Below, in pieces: positions 23,903-36,045 of a stretch of 64,000 nt of DNA. Under the pieces are notes generated by a model, which saw only the letters and a list, made by a program, of their open reading frames with translations, made no database searches and had not been told where the DNA came from. This stretch comes from Capsicum annuum. Lineage: Eukaryota > Streptophyta > Magnoliopsida > Solanales > Solanaceae. Location: contig NC_061115.1 of NCBI RefSeq assembly GCF_002878395.1, positions 212,291,779-212,355,778 of the forward strand. Reading direction: 5' to 3'. A program made the position numbers and the translations under genes. Numbering within the stretch: position 1 is the stretch's first letter; each line of letters begins with the position of its first letter.

Positions 23903-24443
23903 TGTATGTATTAAAGTGTGAAGAAATGCCTTGAATGTATTTAAAACACTACAAGGCAGACCCATTTATACACTCCAAACCCACCCTCTTCATTAAGGGT
24001 AAAGGTGTCATTTTCCATCTCTTTTGAATGGACTATAAGTAGGAACCCCTTAGTCTTATTTGCTTAGTTAGCTTATTTTGAAATCAAGATTGTAACATTG
24101 AAACACCATCCTCTCAAGAGAGAGTATACCACCACTTTGATATCACAAGAAATGGTTTCTTCTTGTGTTGTGTGTATCAGCTAGAAACGTGAGTTCTTGA
24201 GTGAATCGAGTTCCTCTTGTGTTTGTGTAAGAACTTGGTGCTTGTTAACGTATTTTGTAGAGGTTTTAGAGTTTGATACACTATTTAGTTGCTACATTAC
24301 AAGTTCTCTTTGTATTAAGTTATCTATCTCCTTATTTTTAAGTTTGTGTGTTTGTTGTTCTCGTTTGATGTCTTGTACGTGTGGACTATTTTTGTGAGTT
24401 TGTGGACTACTTTGTGCTCTTGTAGATACCGCTTGGTATCAAC
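23903..24443 (+). repeat. probable 3' LTR of the old retroelement
   Basis: A purine tract (CCAAGGGGGTG, 23896-23906) precedes TGTATTAAAGTGTG. A TATA-like signal (GACTATAAGTAGG, about 24029) is followed by pyrimidine-rich text and a possible end near GGTATCAACA (24434-24443). No sister LTR lies in the window, so both ends are tentative. Confidence 0.4.
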
Positions 24444-25536
24444 AAATCTCACATCTCAAGTGAAAAACAACAGCAACACACATCTAGCTCATATCACTGA
24501 TCTGATGGTAATGATTGCATTTACAAAGCTGTGGCCTTGATTTTTTGAGAACTAGATTATATATGTATGTATTATGTTGCACCTTTTCTGGCATTCTTAT
24601 TTGATTAATCATTTTATTTATGTTCTGGTTATTTATATGATTGTATATTTGTTTGTATCACTTGTACTTAAATTATTCATCGTGAAAACTTTAAGGTGGA
24701 TTCAAGATTCAATTTTGTAGGTTCAATAACCAAGGTTATTTAAATCTACTATACTTTTAAAGTTATGAATTCATATCTACTAATAGATTCTCATTACATA
24801 AAAGTATTATGTTTTCGATGAAGTCGATATCATAACATCAGATTCACCGTGGTTTTTGTATCATTTTGTTGGTAATGTTCCAATTTATTTTTATTTTCCA
24901 ATCTAATTATTCATTTATCACAACGAACTACACATCGTCTTTAAAAGCTCTACAAATTGCTTGGATGAAAAGTTTATTTTCACTACAAAAATATCATCAA
25001 GGAATTTTCAAGAGTTTGATAGCATTTTTAAAATACATTTATAAGATTTATGTTTTGATCTAAATATGTTTTGTTAAATGGTTCATATATAAACTTATAT
25101 CATTTAAATAAAATATCACTTTCTTTGTATCTTTCATATATAATATTGGTGTTCGCGTTGAATTAGTAGTATGAAATAGGCGTTAATATTTTTTTCTCTA
25201 CTTGCCTAAATTGTTGTTAGTGTTATATTAATAGGCAGAATTTTTATAGTTAATATTAATAAATTATATGGTTCTTATTTTTTTATCTTTAAAATAAAAA
25301 ATTTAACTTTAAAATTGTAGCATGAATCCATAGATATTTTTCAGAGAATAACCACGTGACGCACAGTTGAATTCACTAGTGTAAATATAAGCATATATTT
25401 TAGTGTAAACACATATATATTTTAATCAGAAGTTTCAAATGATTGATGGACCATCACTTTTGCGTTTATCATGCAGTATCTCTTTCCCTTACTAACAAGA
25501 GGCTAAGAGAGATGCATCAATTTGAACCATATTTGT
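24444..25536. other. AT-rich intergenic stretch
   Basis: No gene, repeat array or element end that I can support. Short frames at 24866-25063 are AT-rich and have no motif. Confidence 0.6.
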
Positions 25537-26156
25537 GGTACGATTATTTTCTTCCATATTTAAAATCTTTCCTTGTTGTTAAAGTCAAATATTTACAAAA
25601 TCATTGATTACATTCTTATTACGTACCTAAAACTTTTAAAAATTTGATAATTTAATTTTTCTTATTCTAACGCTTTTATATTTATTTCTAAATTTTTCAA
25701 ATCTTCTTAAAATCAAATTTAGTTGATTTAGAATTCTTAAATTAATGAAAAAAGTATCAATTGTTATTAATTCTAATTACTTATAATAAAGAAAGATTTT
25801 ACCATAAATATATTTAATTAATTTTCAACTCTTAAATTATAGAAAAAAATAGTGAAAAGACGATTTTGTCTAAAACAAAGACTTTTAATGAAGAACAAGA
25901 AGTTTAAACAACATTGTTAAACCCCTTAGCACTTTTAATATACTTTAGATATAGAATAAATATAAATTAGAGATAGATATGAGTGATTTTCATATATTTT
26001 AGGAGTCCTTAATTTCTTTCCATATATCTATGAGTCCTTAATTTAATAAAATAATAATTAAAAAATAGTAAAAAGACTATTTTATTTAAAATAGAGATTA
26101 TTAATGAATGACAAAAAGTTCAAATAACATTTCTAAGGCCCTTCGCACTTTTAATA

Positions 26157-26241
26157 TAGTATAGATATAGATATAAATATATAGATATAGATATAGATAT
26201 AGATATAGATATAGAAATAGAAATAGAAATAGATATAGATA
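26157..26241. repeat. hexanucleotide microsatellite (ATATAG)n
   Basis: About 13 imperfect units of GATATA/GAAATA. The paralogous site in D2 near 55568-55590 has only about 3 units, so the array expanded in D1 or contracted in D2. Confidence 0.9.
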
Positions 26242-26729
26242 AACAAAAAGTGGGGTGGGGTGAGGGTGCAATTTTTTAATCCGATATTTGATATTTATAT
26301 GTGAATTTTTCAATTAAACCAATCTGAGACACACAAGATTGATAAAAGAGAAAAGTGCTCCTTTAGCAAGATTTTTTTTTTCATTCTGAAAGTCTGAACT
26401 CAAGAAGTCCAAAACCTCTAATTAAGGAAGAATTTGGCCCAATATTTACCTATAATGGATTTATAGTTTTTTTTTTTTTAAAAAAAAAAAGCACAAAAAA
26501 ATAATAATAGGATTTTATGATTGATAACACCAAAATGAACATCTAGTGTTTTCAACCTTAAATTATTGGCCATATATCAATTTTTCTTAGATCATTCAAC
26601 TATTTTGTCTCTTTTTTCAACTTTTTTTTTTGTTATGATATATATTAGGTCTTATCACGAATTATGGTGGGATGAATGAAATTCTTTTGTTTTTAATTAT
26701 AGGTTTTGAATTTGATATATTTAATGTAA

Positions 26730-26985
26730 TTTCGTACGTGTAATTTGAGAAAGGTAATATATACACAAATCTTATCTCTACCTTAAAAGATAGAGAGATC
26801 ATTTTCAATATAAAACACATGAAATTCCAACAACAACAACAATAATATATCAACCACATCAAATTACGACTACAATAACAACACCATACACAATGTGATT
26901 TTAGAAGAGGAATCTAGAAAAAAAAATATAGACACATATTTTATCCTATCTTAAAAGATAGAGAAAATATTCCCACATAAAATTA
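26730..26985 (-). repeat. two SINE-tail-like remnants
   Basis: ATCTCTACCTTAAAAGATAG, followed by an AACAAC-rich tail, and ATCCTATCTTAAAAGATAGA about 165 bp later resemble the TS SINE/RTE tail module. The same pair occurs in D2 at 56395-56640, so they predate the block duplication. Confidence 0.45.
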
Positions 26986-27061
26986 CACAATGGAAAATAG
27001 ATTACTTGAAGCACTGACTTGAAGCACTAAATTTTACTAGGTCAATAGATAAATAATTGTA

Positions 27062-27316
27062 TCATTTGTTGTGATGGTGTGAATCAATGTCTTTCATGAG
27101 ATCAATTGCAATTCCCAAAAGTTATGGGCTCTGGGACATCTTCAATTTGCTTCTCATACTCAAATGTCCATGATATCCAATTCTCATCAACATCCAAAGT
27201 AGTCTTAAATTCCTTGTATAAATCCATAAAATCTCCTCCAGCAAATTTGAAGCTGATTCTTTTATTTTCTTTATCTATGTGATCAACAACTTGCTTTGAC
27301 ACCTTCTCTTCCCCCT
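27062..27316 (-). pseudogene. MLP-like gene copy 1, exon 2 remnant
   Basis: This reads EGEEKVSKQVVDHIDKENKR and then FKFAGGDFMDLYKEFKTTL, DENWISWTFEYEKQIEDVPE, which is the C-terminal half of a major latex protein (Bet v 1 superfamily). Relative to copy 2 two bases are missing just after EPIT, which shifts the frame to a premature stop at 27102. Downstream the old tail (DLMKDIDSHHHNK) can still be read to a TGA at 27062-27064. Exon 1 of this copy lies about 19.4 kb away at 46703-46768. The gene is dead. Confidence 0.9.
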
Positions 27317-27399
27317 CTTCAAAATATTTTTACAATCAGATCAGTTATAAAATAATTATATGTATACTATCGTATCAGTTATAAAATAATCAGATTAGT

Positions 27400-27440
27400 T
27401 ATAAAATATTACTCCTTCAATCTCAATTTATCCGTCTCAA
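27400..27440. mobile_element. truncated Stowaway-like MITE end at a deletion junction
   Basis: TACTCCTTCAATCTCAATTT, then ATCCGTCTCAAATT, resembles the terminus of Stowaway-type MITEs (TACTCCCTCCGTCTCAATTT). It joins retroelement pol sequence at about 27440, so the MITE lost its other end at that junction. Confidence 0.5.
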
Positions 27441-28493
27441 ATTCTCTTATATACAATTCCCCCAATTAAGAAAAATCCACTAGCCAAACGCCTAATAGTC
27501 CTTTTCTGATCACAGGTGGCATGTGTGGGGTATTCTCCTCACTGAATGTATCGCTTGATATCAAAGAACCAAGGTTCTCCATCGAGCTCTTCTTCAACCG
27601 CATTACAGTAAGCATGCTGATCACGACTCTGTATATGCACTGGATCGATGTAGGCTTTATCAGGATATTGGAGCATTGAAGACTGAGTGGCTAAACCATA
27701 AGCAATCTCATTATGAATCCTTGGAATATGCCTAAATTTTACTGACACAAACCGTTGACATAGCTCCTGCAAGCATTGTCGATACGGAATGAGCTTCAAA
27801 TCTCGCGTCTCCTAATCGCCTTGAATTTGATGGATGAGCAAATCTGAATCCTCCAACACTAATAGCTCCTGGACTCCCATATCAGCAGTTAACCTCAAAC
27901 TAAGAATGCACGCTTCGTATTCCACCATGTTATTGGTACAATAAAATCAAAGTTATGCTGTTACTGGGAAATGTTGCCCCGCTTCAGAGATAATAACTGC
28001 ACCTATTCTGACTCCTTTCATGTTGACAGCTCCATCGAAGAACAACTTCTAACCTGGATCAGCATCTATAATGACTTTATTGACACACAACACTTCTTCA
28101 TTAGAAAAATATGTCTTTAATGGCTCATACTCCTCATTGATGGGATTCTCATCAAGATGATCTGCCAAGGTTTAGGCTTTCATGCCGGTTGATTCACATA
28201 TACAATGTCAAACTCGGTAAGCAATATTTGCCACTTTGCCAATCGACCTGTCGGCATAGCCTTCTAAAAGATATACTTTAAAGGATTTATGCGAGAGATG
28301 AGATAAGTAGTATAGGATGAGGGATAATGCTTTAACTTCTGCTCTACCTAAGTTAGGGCACAACACTTCCTTTCAAGAAGAGTATACCTGGCCTCATATG
28401 CGGTGAACTTCTTGCTAAGATAATAAATAGCTTGCTCTTTTTTGTCTGTGACATCATTTGACCCAGGACACAACCAAAAGAATTATCCATGTC
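27441..28493 (-). pseudogene. RNase H region of Ogre-type pol, truncated
   Basis: The frame 27799-27539 reads KLIPYRQCLQELCQRFVSVK and then FRHIPRIHNEIAYGLATQSS, typical of the second RNase H domain of Tat/Ogre pol. After a stop, EYPTHATCDQKRTIRRLASG follows and then the homology is lost at about 27441. The part between 28493 and 27800 retains pieces such as DNSFGCVLG with several stops. Confidence 0.8.
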
Positions 28494-29642
28494 CTATAAA
28501 TATAAGATCAAAGGCCTACTAGGCTTCGGTGGTACCAGAACGGGCGGATTTGACAGATATCTTTTGATTCTGTCGAATGCTTCCTGACATTCTTCAGTCC
28601 ATTCTACCATAACACTCTTTTTCAGCAATTTGAATATGGGCTCACAAGGGGTTGTGAGTTGAGCAATAAACCTACTAATGTAGTTCAGTCTACCAAGCAA
28701 ACTCATCACCTCCGTCCTATTCTTGGGCGAGGGCAAATCCTGAATGGTTTTGATTTTCAAGGGATCCAATTCAATTTCCCGACAGCTGACTACAAACCCC
28801 AACAACTTTCCAGACGGAACTCCAAATACATATTTTGTCGGGTTGAGCTTGAGATTATACCTGCGAAGCCTTTTAAAGAACTTTTTTAAATCTTTAACAT
28901 GGTCAGCCTGACTTTTTGAATTAATAATCACATCATCTACATAAACCTCAATCTTCTTATGCATCATATCATAAAACATAGTGGCCATGGCTCTCATGTA
29001 TGTTGTTCCATCATTCTTTAAACCAAATGGTATCACTCGATAACAATAGGTCTCCCATGGTATGATAAACGACGTTTTCTCTGCGTCTTCATCATCCATA
29101 ATGATCTGGTGGTATCCGGCATAGCAATCCACAAAAGAGGCAACCTCATGTTTAGCATAGTTGTACAACAAAATATGGATGTTGGGTAGCGGAAAATCAT
29201 TTTTCAAACTTGCTCTATTCAGATCATGGTAATCAACACACACTCGAATTTTGCCATTTTTCTTTAGGATAGGAACAACATTGGATAACCACGTGGGATA
29301 ACGAGCCACTCGAATTACTCTATCTTCAAGTTGCTTCATGATTTCCTCTTTGATTTTAATACTCACATCAGTTTTAAACTTCCTCAACTTTTGTTTAACA
29401 GAAGGGAATGCGGGATAAGTTGGCAATTTATGGGCTACTAATTCAGTGCTTAAACCAGGCATATCATCATAAGACCATTCAAAAACATACTTATAATCAG
29501 TTAATGCTTGAATCATTTCATCTTTTAACTGTGGCAAAGCATGTACACCGATTTTAGTTTTCCTAACATCTTCTTGATTCCCTAGATTAATTGGTTCAGT
29601 TTCATTCAAATTAGGATTCGGTTTGTCTTCAAACTGTTCCAA
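28494..29642 (-). pseudogene. reverse transcriptase of Ogre-type element B
   Basis: A 382-codon open frame. It starts EQFEDKPNPNLNETEPINLG and includes YVFEWSYDDMPGLSTELVAH, IRVCVDYHDLNRASLKNDFP, FVDCYAGYHQIIMDDEDAEK and the catalytic EVYVDDVI at about residue 235. It ends in the connection region (LLGRLNYISRFIAQL, then VEWTEECQEAFDRIK). RT copies the retroelement RNA. The YVDD motif and the order of motifs fit Tat/Ogre. No stop interrupts this stretch, but the rest of the polyprotein is damaged. Confidence 0.92.
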
Positions 29643-29954
29643 CTCTTTGCTTATTTTTTCTAGTGCCTCTTCCTTATCATATCCCCCTCTTGCTTCATTA
29701 TATTTTGCTTAGTTTGGATTTTAAGATCAGGATGAAAATTCTACATACATGTCCTGTCACTAGAATCAGCATAAAGAGAACTGTATAAAGAAAAAGACAA
29801 AAATAAAATGTATTAGACACAAAATAGGAGGGACATTGCATTTCATTTAAAAGGGAAAGAATGGTTTAAACATAAACAACAGAATATAAACAAGCCAAAT
29901 TCCAAATTATAACCCTGGAATAACTCGAATAAATAGAAAGAACAATAAAATAAA
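29643..29954 (-). other. probable Ogre-type intron and start of pol
   Basis: No open frame spans this stretch. On the minus strand TTTTGGTAGTTTA follows the gag-pro frame and TTTCTTTATACAG lies near 29787, which could be donor and acceptor. The text after it reads as a damaged acidic pol N-terminus (EEALEKISKE). An intron here is known for Ogre elements; splicing is inferred. Confidence 0.45.
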
Positions 29955-31306
29955 CTACCAAAACTCCCTCCTGACGGGGAGAGAAGTGACTTCCCAATTG
30001 TTGATACGGACAACTAGGCCTATGAACTGCACACCTGCCTTACTGGTACCTTCTTCTGCTTCAACCATAATAAAAAGGTTCTGGAAGTCATCAACCAATT
30101 CAGCTTCAAATTCTACATGCTTCGTGACACCACTCTTAATAAATGATTCACTGAGTAGTGGTATTGGGCGAGGGTGCGACCATGTTTCCTTTTCCTTTCC
30201 CTTGGTTTTCTTCAGATCTTCAGCCGTAGGCTCAAATCCCAGACCAAAAGATCCCATGTTCTCACTCGGACATATGGGACAAACTATACCGTGCAGAGAC
30301 GCTCCCAAACCCCTTCCTAGCTCGAATCAGTATTTCAAAAGTTCACTCACCATCATGATAGAAGTGGAAGACAATGATGGTCCCGGTATAACCTGCCCTT
30401 CAAGGATACGATCCACTGGCACTGTATCAAAAATTTGATAGACAAATGTCTCTTCTATATTATTTTCTTCAATAAGAGACAAGGGAAAATCTTCGTAGGC
30501 GGACAAATCTCCTTCACAGTGAATAACCACTTCTTGCATGTCATGCTCAAACTTAATCATCTGGTGCAGTGTAGATGCAACTGCCTTGGCCTTGTGGATC
30601 CACGGCCTTCCCAATAACAGATTGTAAGAGGATTCGATATTCAATACTTGAAACTCTATGGCGAATTCGACAGGCTCTATAATTAGCATTAGTTCTATTT
30701 CGCCAATGGAATTTGATTTTGCACCATCGAAAGCCCTATCACATACATTGTTGGGCCTGATCATCTTAGCACCAATATTCAACTTTTACAGAGTAGAAAT
30801 GGGGCAAATATTTGTACCTGAACCTCCGTCAATCATGACATGAGTAACGTAGAAATCTTTGTACTTCACAGTAATGTAAAGGCCCCGGTTATGCCCCGTA
30901 CCTTCAACAGGCAATTCATCGTTAGAGAAGCTGATTCGATTGACCTCAAAGATTTTTCCAACCATTTTCTCAAGTTGATTTACTGGAATCTCCCTAGGAA
31001 CACATGCTTTATATAATACATTCAGTATAATATCACGATGTTCCTCAGAATACAACAACAAAGATAAGAGGGAAATTTGAGCAAGGGTTTCTTCAATTGA
31101 TCTATTATTAAATATTTTGGTAGCTTCATTTTTTTCAAAAATTCTTTAGCTTCTTTTTTGGTGACAGGCTTTTTGATAGATGAAGGTCCACTCACAATTG
31201 GCTTGGACTTCCTTAAACTTTCAAGCACGAAGCATCTTCCTGACCGAGTCAAACCCCTTACCTCACCTATGTCTTCCACTACTTTCTTCCCCTGATAGGT
31301 CATCAC
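29955..31306 (-). pseudogene. protease and flanking part of Ogre-type gag-pro
   Basis: Overlapping minus-strand frames cover this region. 31306-31022 reads GKKVVEDIGEVRGLTRSGRC. 31061-30786 reads THVMIDGGSGTNICPISTL, which holds the aspartic protease loop (DGGS). 30782-30327 reads PVEFAIEFQVLNIESSYNLL, then LGRPWIHKAKAVASTLHQMI, the protease C-terminal part. 30308-29955 continues GIVCPICPSENMGSFGLGFE. Stops and frameshifts at each junction show decay. Confidence 0.85.
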
Positions 31307-31354
31307 AGTTTGTTTATATTTCTAGGAAACCTTTTTTGTATCAACTATCGAAGG

Positions 31355-33489
31355 TTAGGTCACTGGTTTGAGGACAATAGGCGTTGCCAGTACTCCTTTC
31401 ACCGTCAAGATGGGCTTACCCAGAGCTCCTATCACCGTTAACTTAGGTTTATCCTGACTTAAATTAACATATCTTCTGGAACCTTGCACTGTGATCAGGG
31501 GTTTCTTTGTTCTTTCTTGGGCTTTATCTTCTCTCATTCCTTCCTAGCTTAATGACATTGCTTTCAAAGACTTTGCTACATTCACTGATTTCTCCTCATT
31601 GGTCTGTATCTTAAAAATAGGCTTATAACACCTTGATGACTCTCTCCTATCATATATCAATTCTAACATATTAGTTTCAGCATGGGTTGATAGTGGATTC
31701 TGGTTAATGTTTGGAACCTACGGGGCCTGGACCAACATCTGATTTGTGTTAATTGAATCTTGGACAGCTCTCTTTAAATGCCAGCATTTCTTGATATCAT
31801 GGCCTGGCATATTAGAACAGTACGCACACCTTACAGAATAATCGAGATTCCTCGGAGGTGGATTTGTAAGCCTTTCTTGAATTGGGCTTAAGACCTTCAT
31901 CTTTCTCAACCTATTAAACAAGCTAGCATATGACTCGCTAAGAGGTGTGAACTAATTTTTGACCGCCTTCTCTTTCTTGTACTCGGGCCTAGGTTGGAAA
32001 CCGGTTCTGGAGAGGTTTTGGTAATTTGGTGAAGCTGATGGGCGATTTTATGGAGCTTATGCGCTCCATTGCAAGTAAGAAGGGGTTTGGGCATATGGCT
32101 GCGTGCTATATACTGGGTACGGGGGTGATGGAATGGAATATAATGGGTTTTATGGAAGGTGGTTATGGTGGGGAGGAATATATGGAGCTTGGATGTAGAA
32201 TTGGGCTTGGGATTGGGGATAGGGGCGAGGCGGTCTTTTGGGATGGGAATGGGTCCAATAACAATGGTCGCCACGTCCTCTTTCTTTTTTTTACCTCCGA
32301 ACGCGCCAGATCCACCTTGAATCGCTTGTGTGGTGGCTTTTAACGTGATAAAACTCACTATTCGGTCGGTCTTGATTCTGTCCTCTATCATCTATACTAG
32401 CTTACTCTCCTTCATTGGAGGCTTTACCCTGGCGGCCTATTCACGACATCTTATCGCATATTCTCTAAAGCCCTCAGAGCTTTTCATCTTCATGTTGACC
32501 AAGGATTTTTCATCAAGAATCAGGTCAATGTTATACTGAAAATATTACAAAAACTCAGAAGCTAAGTCATCCCAGCTACTCCACTTGTCGATATCTTGAT
32601 CGACAAACCATTCTGAAGCTAGATCGGAAAGACTCTCGCAAAAGAAAACCAAAGGCAACTCTTGCCTTCCTCCTGCAGCCCTCAATTGGTTGCAATAAGG
32701 TCTCAAGTGTGCCACGGGATCACCGTGCCCGGCATATTTCTCGAACTTGGGCATTTTAAAACCGAGGAGAAGGTTGACGTCTAGGAACATGTAAAGATCT
32801 TTATAGGCAACACTTTTATAAGCTCTAATGCCCTGCAAATTCCTCTCCAAACTTTTCAATTTCTGCACTATGACCTCTTGTTCCTCTGTTGCGTCAGGTT
32901 TCTCCATATCAAATGGAAATACATGTGGCTGAGTGTACCCATACGGTCCATTCATTCTCAAAGTAGGCTCTGGGGCATAATACTGACTATATGGAACCTT
33001 CAATACTGGCTCACTGGCAGACCGAGGAAGCACCATTATCGGACGCACAACATATGTGGGAGCTTCGAGTGGAGGCGGATCTACGAACACCGGTGTGATC
33101 GATGGCACTGGCTGAGCAGCGGGTCTTGGTTGGGGAGCTGCCAAGGGCACACTAGAAGTGCCAGGATAATAATGTCGCGGAGTGAATCCTGGCGCGTGCT
33201 CAGGTGACTCAGTGAGAGCAGAGAATTATGCCTGAGAGAGCGGTGGGCAATTAGAAATATTCCCAAGATTTTCAGGGAGTAGAGGAGAAGGCATTCCACT
33301 AGACCACACCCGGTGCAAATCTATCAATTGTTGCTTGAGCCATACTACCCCATCATTGCATTCTGAACTTTCTTCCCTAGGATCCTGATCCGGGTCAATG
33401 AGAGAATTTTCAATCTCCCTGCTAGCCATGGCGATCTTTGCTTTTGATCTAGTAAAGTATGGGTGACTATCCAAAGTGCTGCAAACCAA
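31355..33489 (-). pseudogene. gag of Ogre-type element B
   Basis: The N-terminus (33489) begins VCSTLDSHPYFTRSKAKIAM. The capsid part in 33150-32545 includes KFEKYAGHGDPVAHLRPYCN and WFVDQDIDKWSSWDDLASEF. The part at 32391-31906 is frameshifted into a His/Pro/Thr-rich reading. 31921-31718 holds a zinc-knuckle-like CAYCSNMPGHDIKKCWHLKR. 31537-31355 is a Lys-rich linker. Gag would form the virus-like particle; this copy is broken at least four times. Confidence 0.87.
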
Positions 33490-33888
33490 CCACTGTTATC
33501 TGAAAGAACATGCTCATCAAAGACAACACCCGTTAGGATTAGGCCATACACAAGCATGGGAATCACATAGGGAAAATTGTCCTAGATTCAATATTTATTT
33601 ATACCAGCCTTTGAGGGTAGCAAGGTCATTTTAACATAAGCCCGATTTCTATCTACTCTCATTTCCTTCTTTCCTCCAAACACACCTCTTTTCTTTCGCC
33701 CTCATTTCCCTTTCTTTTTTGTATCAGTCTCTATTCTTTCCCTTTCTCGTTTCATCATCCTTTCTTTCTTTTCTTTTCTTTCTATCTACCTTCATTTTAT
33801 TATTCTTTATGGCTTTTGCTTTTCTTTAAAAGAGGAAAAATTGATGAAAAACCATGAAACAAAATGATTAGATCGAACCCAAAAGTAG

Positions 33889-33936
33889 GTTGCCTACGTA
33901 TCATGTCGTACATGAATCATATCTTGCGTAGTTCGG
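33889..33936. repeat. Ogre leader motif with TACGTA inverted repeat, copy in element B
   Basis: GGTTGCCTACGTATCATGTC and then CTTGCGTAGTTCG. Other copies lie at 35994, 40582, 40768 and 41600; see the finding on this motif. Confidence 0.75.
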
Positions 33937-34239
33937 GATGCATATGCATAAACATCACATAATTGAAGGCTTTTTTTACGAAGAACACACCAAAGGAAAC
34001 AATTCCGCAACATAGCATTTCATAAAAGAGACAACTAAAACAAACTTCAAATTTAAGACAACTTAAAAACTGATCAACAAAGACTAAACATCCATCTAGA
34101 CTCGTAAGATAACATGCGTAATACTCCTAGTAAAGACCCTTAACGTTAAAAAAAAAACATGACACCAACTGAACAAAGAAACAACAACACACAGACAGAA
34201 AAATAAAGGACTCAAACAAAATAAAAGATGAGAGTTGCT

Positions 34240-35764
34240 CCTTAAAATTGGTGCGCTGTGGGATGACCCTGGCTGAGATGGACCTACCTGTGAAGTTCCC
34301 TCTTTCTCGCTCAAGTCGTGCAACATACCTTGCAATGATACTTTGATATTAGGGAGAAAGCCTTTAGCCTGTGATCCTGCCTCCTGGGGAGTGCACTTGT
34401 AAAGACTATTCTGATATCCTTCCACAATTGCGAGCAAACTTGCTAATTGGACTCTCAATTCTTCCACTTTAGCCCCCGCATCCTCATCCTGACAGTCATT
34501 AACTATGCATTCTTCTTGCACTCTCCCTCTAAGCAATATTGGTAATGGCCTACTGACACCCCGAGGTATGGATTGAAGCCAAACTTCATATCTTTGAGTG
34601 TACCCCGGATTGTCTAGACCTATTTTGAAAGAATCTACACCCATTTTTGTTGTATTAAGCCAGAATTGCTCGTACCTGATTTCACCTTTGGCTATATCCT
34701 TAAAGTACTCGATATCCTTTTGAAGGTCCAATATCGGTGGGATATTTTGCTCCCTACCCAATTGACGCATTACCCTACTCGGACTGTAAGGTCTAGTGCA
34801 TTTGAGCTCTATCAGGAATAGAAGAGGTTGCATGCGACATCTAGAAAAAATTACCTTAGGATTGAGCCAACGATAGGTCCAATGGATATTGTCATGTGTT
34901 CTTGCTTCAAGAAATTTGACCCAAGCGTTGACTCCCACAGGTACAAAAAATTTATCAAAACGCATTCTCTCCTCCATGGATTACACTCGATCATCCAAAC
35001 AACAATCAACCACATCTGCTCTAACTAAAGAAGGCACATGCAAATGCTCCATCATCCACAACTGTAATATTATGTTACTCCCCTTGAAAAATCAAATCCC
35101 TCCTTTCACCTTAGTCAAAGCCTTATATATTTCAGTTAAGATCATTGGTACAATGGTAACTTGCTCTTTTTTCTTGACTAAAGCCATCACCACTGATTGT
35201 AAATGGGTATTGATACGCCTCTCATCTAACGGGAACACTAAGATGCCCAGTAGAGCCAAACAGAACACCTCGAGACGGCGTTGTTCCCACTTCTCCTTGG
35301 TGGTACAAAATTCATCCCAAAAACAGTCAAAACTTTTTGAGGACCCAAATCTAGCAAACAAATAGTCGAAGGAAATCCATGATTGTTTGAGGCACCCTAA
35401 ATTCTTGTTATATTTCAACCCACAAAGTCGAAGAAATCTATTGCCCGTATGATTTCGGGCTAAAATTATTCATTGACCCATATAAGGCAATAAAAAAAAA
35501 CGAGATATTCGGCCAGAGTAGGAGTCAGTTCACGACTTCTGAACCTAACAACAAATTGTTTGGATCCCAAAAAGTCAATACAGCCTCTATTAGATCTGGA
35601 TGGGGCGTGAGATCAAGAAGTGCTACCAGATTGCCTAAAACTTTCCTTACTTCGTGTTTTTCAGAGTAATTGAATGTGCCCCACCACTTGATCAACTTTA
35701 TGGGTACCTTGACAACCATAAGGACTCTAGACTTTGTGGACAGATCCATCCTGTAATAATACAT
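34240..35764 (-). pseudogene. Ogre-type ORF1 of unknown function
   Basis: Fragments at 35764-35525, 35418-35092 and 34977-34096 form one degraded gene upstream of gag; the last two are in the same frame with stops between. Motifs include WWGTFNYSEKHEVRKVLGNL, SFDYLFARFGSSKSFDCFWD, RRLEVFCLALLGILVFPLDE and RPYSPSRVMRQLGREQNIPP. A separate ORF before gag, related to plant mobile-domain-like proteins, is typical of Ogre and some Tat elements; its role is unknown. The hydrophobic tail after about 34240 is probably read-through. Confidence 0.8.
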
Positions 35765-35993
35765 AAGACGTTACCTCAAAAATTTGATAGGACCAAAAAT
35801 TCCCAACCCTTGAGACTTTGACGTGGACATGTCAAAGGGACATGCCACTTTATGACTTCAAATTGCTGAACAGTACCACTGAATGAAAACAGCCTACTTG
35901 GCTAGGACAACTAACAACACTAGATTATGGGGAGGAAAACCTAGGGTAAGACTAAGACAAAAGCCAAAAATAAAGATAACCGGACCCACCGAG

Positions 35994-36045
35994 GGTTGCC
36001 TACGTATCCCACCCCAAGGGGCGGGAATCAGGTATGCGTAGTTCA
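35994..36045. repeat. Ogre leader motif with TACGTA inverted repeat, copy in element B
   Basis: GGTTGCCTACGTATCCCACC, then GGGAATCAGGTATGCGTAGT. Same motif family as at 33889 and in element A. Confidence 0.8.

Noticed and set aside
24427..24443. CTTGGTATCAACA read as a tRNA primer-binding site after a 5' LTR
   Set aside because: Only eight bases fit the initiator tRNA, and the sequence downstream (24444-25536) shows no retroelement interior. The upstream stretch fits a 3' LTR end better.
29986..30438. Plus-strand 150-codon frame
   Set aside because: It is antisense to the Ogre-type gag-pro frames at 30308-29955 and 30782-30327 and has no recognisable domain.
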